Shown here one piece after another: positions 60,282 through 64,000 of a stretch of 64,000 nt of DNA. The DNA comes from a virus: positions 1 through 64,000 of the IMG/VR virus record IMGVR_UViG_3300044712_002690; one strand, 5' to 3'. Under the pieces are notes generated by a model that saw only the letters and a list, made by a program, of their open reading frames with translations, was not told the DNA's origin and ran no database searches. How positions within the stretch are numbered: position 1 is the first letter of the stretch; each line of letters begins with the position of its first letter. The position numbers and the translations under genes are program-made.

Positions 60282-60987
60282 ACAAACCATAGAAGATTTT
60301 TATAGAAGGTTAGCAGGCGATCCTATAGATAAAACTAAAAATAATCCAATCAGACCTGTTGCTGGAGATTTTGATAAATTTGAATTAAACACCTCTAATT
60401 ATATGGATCTTTTACAGCCTGTTATTGATGATTATAAAGAGAAGGATTCAAGAAAGTATGAGGATATGGAAGAGCAACTTAAATCTGTTACAGATATAAA
60501 TGGGACTCCTATTGATCAATTGCACCCTTATGATCTTAACAGTTCTTCTTTTTCACAAGAAGCATTTTTATTGTTTAATTCTATATTTAATATTTCTGCA
60601 TTTGACTCTGATCTTTCATTAGAAGAAAACCTTGAGGCTCTTAAGTTTGATGAAATGGAGGATGTACCTGATAAACATTACCATGACGGGTATAGAGAAG
60701 AACACAAAAATTATAATCATATAATAGAATTTACTCAGATGGATGCAGATACTTGGGTGGAATTAAGTGTTTATCAAGATAAAAACACTGGTGAGATATT
60801 TTATTATGAAGAAGGAGATTTAAGAAGAGCAGACCCTCCTATGACATTAGATAAACTTATTTCTTTATTAAATGACATGGCTAGTCTATCTCCTCCAGAT
60901 AAACAACTTGATCCAGATGCTCCATCTGCTGCTTCTGAGGTTCAGAGATGGATGAGTAATATGAATTTTACTGCTGAATTAAATTAA
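60274..60987 (+). CDS. Leader-bearing protein, function unknown
   Basis: The 237-residue protein starts 'MRRQTIEDFYRRLAGDPI'. After the leader it is acidic, with a beta section 'WVELSVYQDKNTGEIFYYEE' near residue 170. AGGA precedes the ATG within the duplicated 42-bp segment. Function unknown; the leader links it to its neighbours. Confidence 0.6.
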   Translation: MRRQTIEDFYRRLAGDPIDKTKNNPIRPVAGDFDKFELNTSNYMDLLQPVIDDYKEKDSRKYEDMEEQLKSVTDINGTPIDQLHPYDLNSSSFSQEAFLLFNSIFNISAFDSDLSLEENLEALKFDEMEDVPDKHYHDGYREEHKNYNHIIEFTQMDADTWVELSVYQDKNTGEIFYYEEGDLRRADPPMTLDKLISLLNDMASLSPPDKQLDPDAPSAASEVQRWMSNMNFTAELN

Positions 60988-61021
60988 TTTTTATTGAAAG
61001 AATAATGGGATACATTTAGTT

Positions 61022-61846
61022 ATGTTACATTTTAAAAATTTTGCTCAAGGTGTTCTTGATGATTCAGATGATGCTAGAATTTGGGATTATCTTGATGAAC
61101 TGCTTCCTATTGTACTTTTAGAAGGAGAAGTAATGGATGAAAGTCCTGAACAGCCTTCAGAACCCATAGAATTACCTTATACTAATTTAAGACCATTAGA
61201 ATTAAAAAAAGGAGCTAAAGTTATAGCTGATATAGAAACAGAATATCCTAATGAATATGATTATATTATTGTATATAATGATTTTATTTATGTTACAGGT
61301 ATTGTAACAGGAATGACTAATATTGGGCCTATATCAGAATTAGATTCTGTTCTTAGTTTATTTGAAAAATATGCAGGTACTTTTTCTCTTATGGAAACAG
61401 ATTTTGAAGATGAAGAAATAGATGAGAGTAAAAAAATCTATCATTCTATTGAAAATAGAAGAAACAAACAGTTACAGGAATTTTATAAGAAATTAGCTTC
61501 TGTTCCAACATATAATCTTACTTGTGTAATACATGGTGGAATACTTCCTGATGGTACTCAAATTTTTACAAATGAAGAAGTAAATGAATTATGGAATCAG
61601 TTAAAACTTTTACTTCCTATAGAAGACACAGATTTAACTTTAGACGCATTAGAAGAAAAAGGTAAAATTATTGCAGAAGTATCTACATCATACAGACATG
61701 CAAAAGGTGCTGCAGGTGAAGATTATATTATACTATTTGGTGATTATGTAATTTTTACTGATTATGATTCTGGTGTTTTTCAATTAGGACCAAGAGAGAA
61801 TGCAGAAGCAGTATTAGACTTATTGAAAAAATATTCATGTGATTAA
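61022..61846 (+). CDS. Two-domain protein from an internal duplication, with an internal leader
   Basis: The 274-residue protein has two similar halves. 'KKGAKVIADIETEYPNEYDY' with 'IIVYNDFIYVTG' in the first matches 'EEKGKIIAEVSTSY' with 'DYIILFGDYVIFTD' in the second. The second half begins with a full leader, 'RRNKQLQEFYKKLAS' (about residues 144-158). So two leader-bearing genes appear to have fused. If the leader is a cleavage signal, the protein could be cut into two domains. The fold is alpha/beta, family unknown. Confidence 0.6.
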   Translation: MLHFKNFAQGVLDDSDDARIWDYLDELLPIVLLEGEVMDESPEQPSEPIELPYTNLRPLELKKGAKVIADIETEYPNEYDYIIVYNDFIYVTGIVTGMTNIGPISELDSVLSLFEKYAGTFSLMETDFEDEEIDESKKIYHSIENRRNKQLQEFYKKLASVPTYNLTCVIHGGILPDGTQIFTNEEVNELWNQLKLLLPIEDTDLTLDALEEKGKIIAEVSTSYRHAKGAAGEDYIILFGDYVIFTDYDSGVFQLGPRENAEAVLDLLKKYSCD

Positions 61847-61864
61847 TATTATAGGAGAATAAAA

Positions 61865-62407
61865 ATGGCTATTGAAAAAGAATATTATGTTCCTCTGTAT
61901 AGACTTGCGGTATCAAAGATACCTGAAGACTATAGATTGCAGCAAATCAGCGAGTGGCTTGCTAAAAATGCTCTTAAAGTTTCTAACCAAGCAGTTAGAG
62001 AAAGCTTTAAACGTGCAGGAAGAAAAGATCTTGTTGATGTATTTTTACAACAAGAAGATATTAGTGTTAATGATGTTGTTAAATCAAGATCAACTGGAAG
62101 ATTTGGTACTGTTGTTAAAGAGCATTGGGATGGCGAAACTGTTACAGTTAAATGGGATTCAGGTGGACAACAGCCTCTTTCTAAAGGATCTCTTTTTAAG
62201 ATACATGAAAAGAAAGAAGAGAGACTTGATAAGAATGATGTAGTTTTAGCAAAGTCAGACACAGAAGCATATGAAGAAATGACTGATAAGAAGAAGCAGT
62301 TTATTGAAATGAAAGATAACATGGCAAAGGAAAAAAAGAATAAATCTGCTTCTGAAGTAGAATACGAAACTTGGGTAAAATCTAAATTGTACAATGAAAG
62401 CAAGTAA
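61865..62407 (+). CDS. Protein with SH3/KOW-like domain
   Basis: The 180-residue protein has a helical N-terminal half and then 'VNDVVKSRSTGRFGTVVKEH' with 'GETVTVKWDSGGQQPLSKGS', a typical SH3-like/KOW pattern for nucleic-acid or protein binding. The C-terminal third is a charged helix. GGAG precedes the ATG. The opposite-strand frame across it is a shadow. Confidence 0.55.
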   Translation: MAIEKEYYVPLYRLAVSKIPEDYRLQQISEWLAKNALKVSNQAVRESFKRAGRKDLVDVFLQQEDISVNDVVKSRSTGRFGTVVKEHWDGETVTVKWDSGGQQPLSKGSLFKIHEKKEERLDKNDVVLAKSDTEAYEEMTDKKKQFIEMKDNMAKEKKNKSASEVEYETWVKSKLYNESK

Positions 62408-62696
62408 TAGAGAAAGATGTCTTGAATCTCTTTATGAGTTAATTAAGAAGATAGATGCTGAGAGATCTGAAAATGATCTCTTAGACACATCTTCGGATTA
62501 TTATCAAGATTTTAATTCTAAAGATAGAATTAGAGCTTTATTAGTAAAGCTTCATTCTTATTTTAATGGCGAATTAATGTTGTCACAAAGAGATATAGAT
62601 GAAACTTGGAATGAGGTTAGAACTTACTTATATAATTCAGGTTCTAATTTGCCTATAATTTATAATGTTATTTTAGCATGTAGTTTAGACGCATAA
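62394..62696 (+). CDS. Small helical protein
   Basis: The 100-residue protein overlaps the previous gene by 14 bases. It is helical and acidic ('CLESLYELIKKIDAERS'), with a final hydrophobic stretch 'LPIIYNVILACSLDA'. No SD of note, so coupling is likely. Function unknown. Confidence 0.5.
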   Translation: MKASNRERCLESLYELIKKIDAERSENDLLDTSSDYYQDFNSKDRIRALLVKLHSYFNGELMLSQRDIDETWNEVRTYLYNSGSNLPIIYNVILACSLDA

Positions 62697-62713
62697 TTTA
62701 CTAGGATATTGTT

Positions 62714-64000
62714 ATGAACTATTTTGATTTTTACCTGCGTTTATCCGCTGTAACTATTTCAAAGTTGCATGAGAAATATCAAGATCAAATACCTTTAGAA
62801 GATTTAGAAGGTATTATAAGATCAGACCCTACTTATCCAGGTGGAGATCAAGTAGGATCATATGGTCCTTGGTTAGTAAAACAATATCTACAAGGATCTT
62901 TTGATTTATCTATGTCAAATGAAATGATAACATTACTAAATGAATTTACACGCTATAAACCTAATTTAGAAAAGAAAGATATATATACGTATCAATCTGT
63001 TGATGAACTACATCAAGCAGTAGCACCTTTTATTTACTATCAACCTAACGAAGAAGAAACTTCAGCAGAACCAAGCATACTTTATGATGATGGTATTTGG
63101 GTTGCAGTTAAACCAAATACATTTGAAGAAGAATGTTTTTATGGGCAAAAAACTACATGGTGTACTAAAAGTAACTCTTCCATGTTTCAAAAGTATCAAG
63201 GAAATCTTTTTATTATAATAAATAGAAAAGAAAATAAAAAGTTTCAATTTGATCTTAAAGATTATCAATTTAAAAATGAAAAAAATCAAGAGGATCTTGA
63301 AGGATTTTTAAATTTAAATCCACCACAAGAACTCCTTACTTCATTAGGAATACAAGATATTCTTACTCCTCCTGCTACAGCACCTGAACTTAGCCAAGTA
63401 CAAGTAGCTGTACAAGAAAGAATTTCTAAATTTCTTTCTTTAAATCAAGATAATGAAAAAATGCTTGCAGAAGCATTATCTGTTGTAAATATTCCATTTG
63501 ATAAAGCTGATTCACTAGAAACATATAACGCAATATCAAATACAAAAGCAGTTCGTATGCACTATCTACAAAAAATGATACAAAATACTCCTTCTCCTAC
63601 AATTGATATAATAGAATCCCTAGCGCAGGATCCTAAGTATGTTCTTCTTGATAATGCACTTAATTATTTATATTATAGAAATTCTGCTATTACTACGTAT
63701 CAAAATATAGCTAATCCTTCAACTGGCTCATTTAGAGATAAAGCACTTAGACTAAATAAAGATCCATTTGATGAAGCAGATAAACGTCATATTCATACTG
63801 TAGATATAGAAAATAATACAATAAGCAAAGATAGACGTGTAAGCGATCTTGTTAAAGAAATTACAATAGATTCACCTAAATGGAAAGAATTTGGAAAAGA
63901 TGGTGAATTATTTACAAGTAACATTCCTAGACGATTAGTTAAAGAGATAAGAGCATTTGAGGAAGATGAATATAGTGAACACAACAAATATATGGAAGCT
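62714..64000 (+). CDS. Leader-bearing WCT-motif protein, cut by the window end
   Basis: An open frame runs from the ATG at 62714 (AGGA upstream) to the window edge, 429 codons without a stop. It begins 'MNYFDFYLRLSAVTIS', again the leader. About residues 125-185, 'GIWVAVKPNTFEEECFYG', then 'TTWCTKSNSSMFQKYQGNL' and 'FIIINRKENKKFQFDL', match a family of phage proteins with a W-x-V...P-x-T...C-x-Y-G-x-x-T-x-W-C-T core, often found near replication or head genes. Its function is unknown. The remainder is helical. Confidence 0.7.
   Translation, partial: MNYFDFYLRLSAVTISKLHEKYQDQIPLEDLEGIIRSDPTYPGGDQVGSYGPWLVKQYLQGSFDLSMSNEMITLLNEFTRYKPNLEKKDIYTYQSVDELHQAVAPFIYYQPNEEETSAEPSILYDDGIWVAVKPNTFEEECFYGQKTTWCTKSNSSMFQKYQGNLFIIINRKENKKFQFDLKDYQFKNEKNQEDLEGFLNLNPPQELLTSLGIQDILTPPATAPELSQVQVAVQERISKFLSLNQDNEKMLAEALSVVNIPFDKADSLETYNAISNTKAVRMHYLQKMIQNTPSPTIDIIESLAQDPKYVLLDNALNYLYYRNSAITTYQNIANPSTGSFRDKALRLNKDPFDEADKRHIHTVDIENNTISKDRRVSDLVKEITIDSPKWKEFGKDGELFTSNIPRRLVKEIRAFEEDEYSEHNKYMEA

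Noticed and set aside
61930-62403. 157-codon frame on the minus strand
   Set aside because: It lies wholly opposite the SH3-like protein gene, which has a good SD and fits the rightward gene chain.

Overview
The window is part of the genome of a large, AT-rich, contractile-tailed (myovirus-like) bacteriophage. It holds a complete run of contractile tail genes (J-like baseplate, spike, hub, tape measure with a frameshifted chaperone pair, tube, sheath), a head module (major capsid protein, scaffold, maturation protease, portal) and a separate DNA-metabolism block. Gene density is very high, many start and stop codons overlap, and only one stretch longer than 300 bases lacks a gene. No terminase, DNA polymerase, tRNA or CRISPR array was seen. 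The host cannot be named. An OmpA-type peptidoglycan-binding domain in the tail hub and a phage-encoded lipoprotein suggest a Gram-negative host, but that is inference.

Layout. Positions 77-50545 are all on the minus strand and are read right to left. The order of transcription is: unknown repeat-rich head-region proteins (50.5-45.1 kb), portal (44.7-41.6 kb), small membrane, lipoprotein and regulatory-size genes (41.6-39.8 kb), prohead protease, unknown protein, scaffold, possible decoration protein and major capsid protein (39.8-33.4 kb), neck/connector-type proteins (33.2-31.0 kb), a translationally coupled set of small genes including an HExxH peptidase and a 27-residue membrane peptide (30.9-28.9 kb), assorted virion and accessory genes including a fused HAD-Nudix enzyme (28.9-21.5 kb), then sheath, tube, chaperones, tape measure, hub, spike, baseplate, a glycosyltransferase and an FN3-rich tail protein (21.4-0.1 kb). 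Strong hairpin terminators follow the sheath and the major capsid genes, which fits separate high-level expression of both.

Positions 50990-64000 are all on the plus strand: a zinc-ribbon protein, an SbcD/SbcC-type nuclease-ATPase pair (T4 gp47/gp46 analogue), a coiled-coil protein, a mini PnuC-like membrane protein, a zinc/HTH protein, dUTPase, a phosphatase-like protein that has lost its metal ligands, and a run of small proteins with a shared N-terminal leader. The last gene is cut by the window edge.

The divergent junction (50546-50989) is the most striking non-coding feature. It carries two hairpins built on GCGAAGC, four 10-bp AT-rich tandem repeats, and five identical 15-bp repeats mostly 22-23 bp apart, followed by a promoter-like -10 element. 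This is the layout of an iteron-type replication origin or regulatory switch, although the 15-mer also resembles subterminal repeats of some IS21-family elements.

Two features link distant genes. A leader of the form M-K/R-S-Q-V-L-x-x-F-Y-K/R-K/R-L-A/S-G occurs at the start of small proteins in both the tail block and the far rightward block, and may be a capsid-targeting or maturation signal. A tetrapeptide [ST]S[ST]G recurs at least 22 times in eight minus-strand proteins, in the same block as a glycosyltransferase gene, and may mark a modification site.
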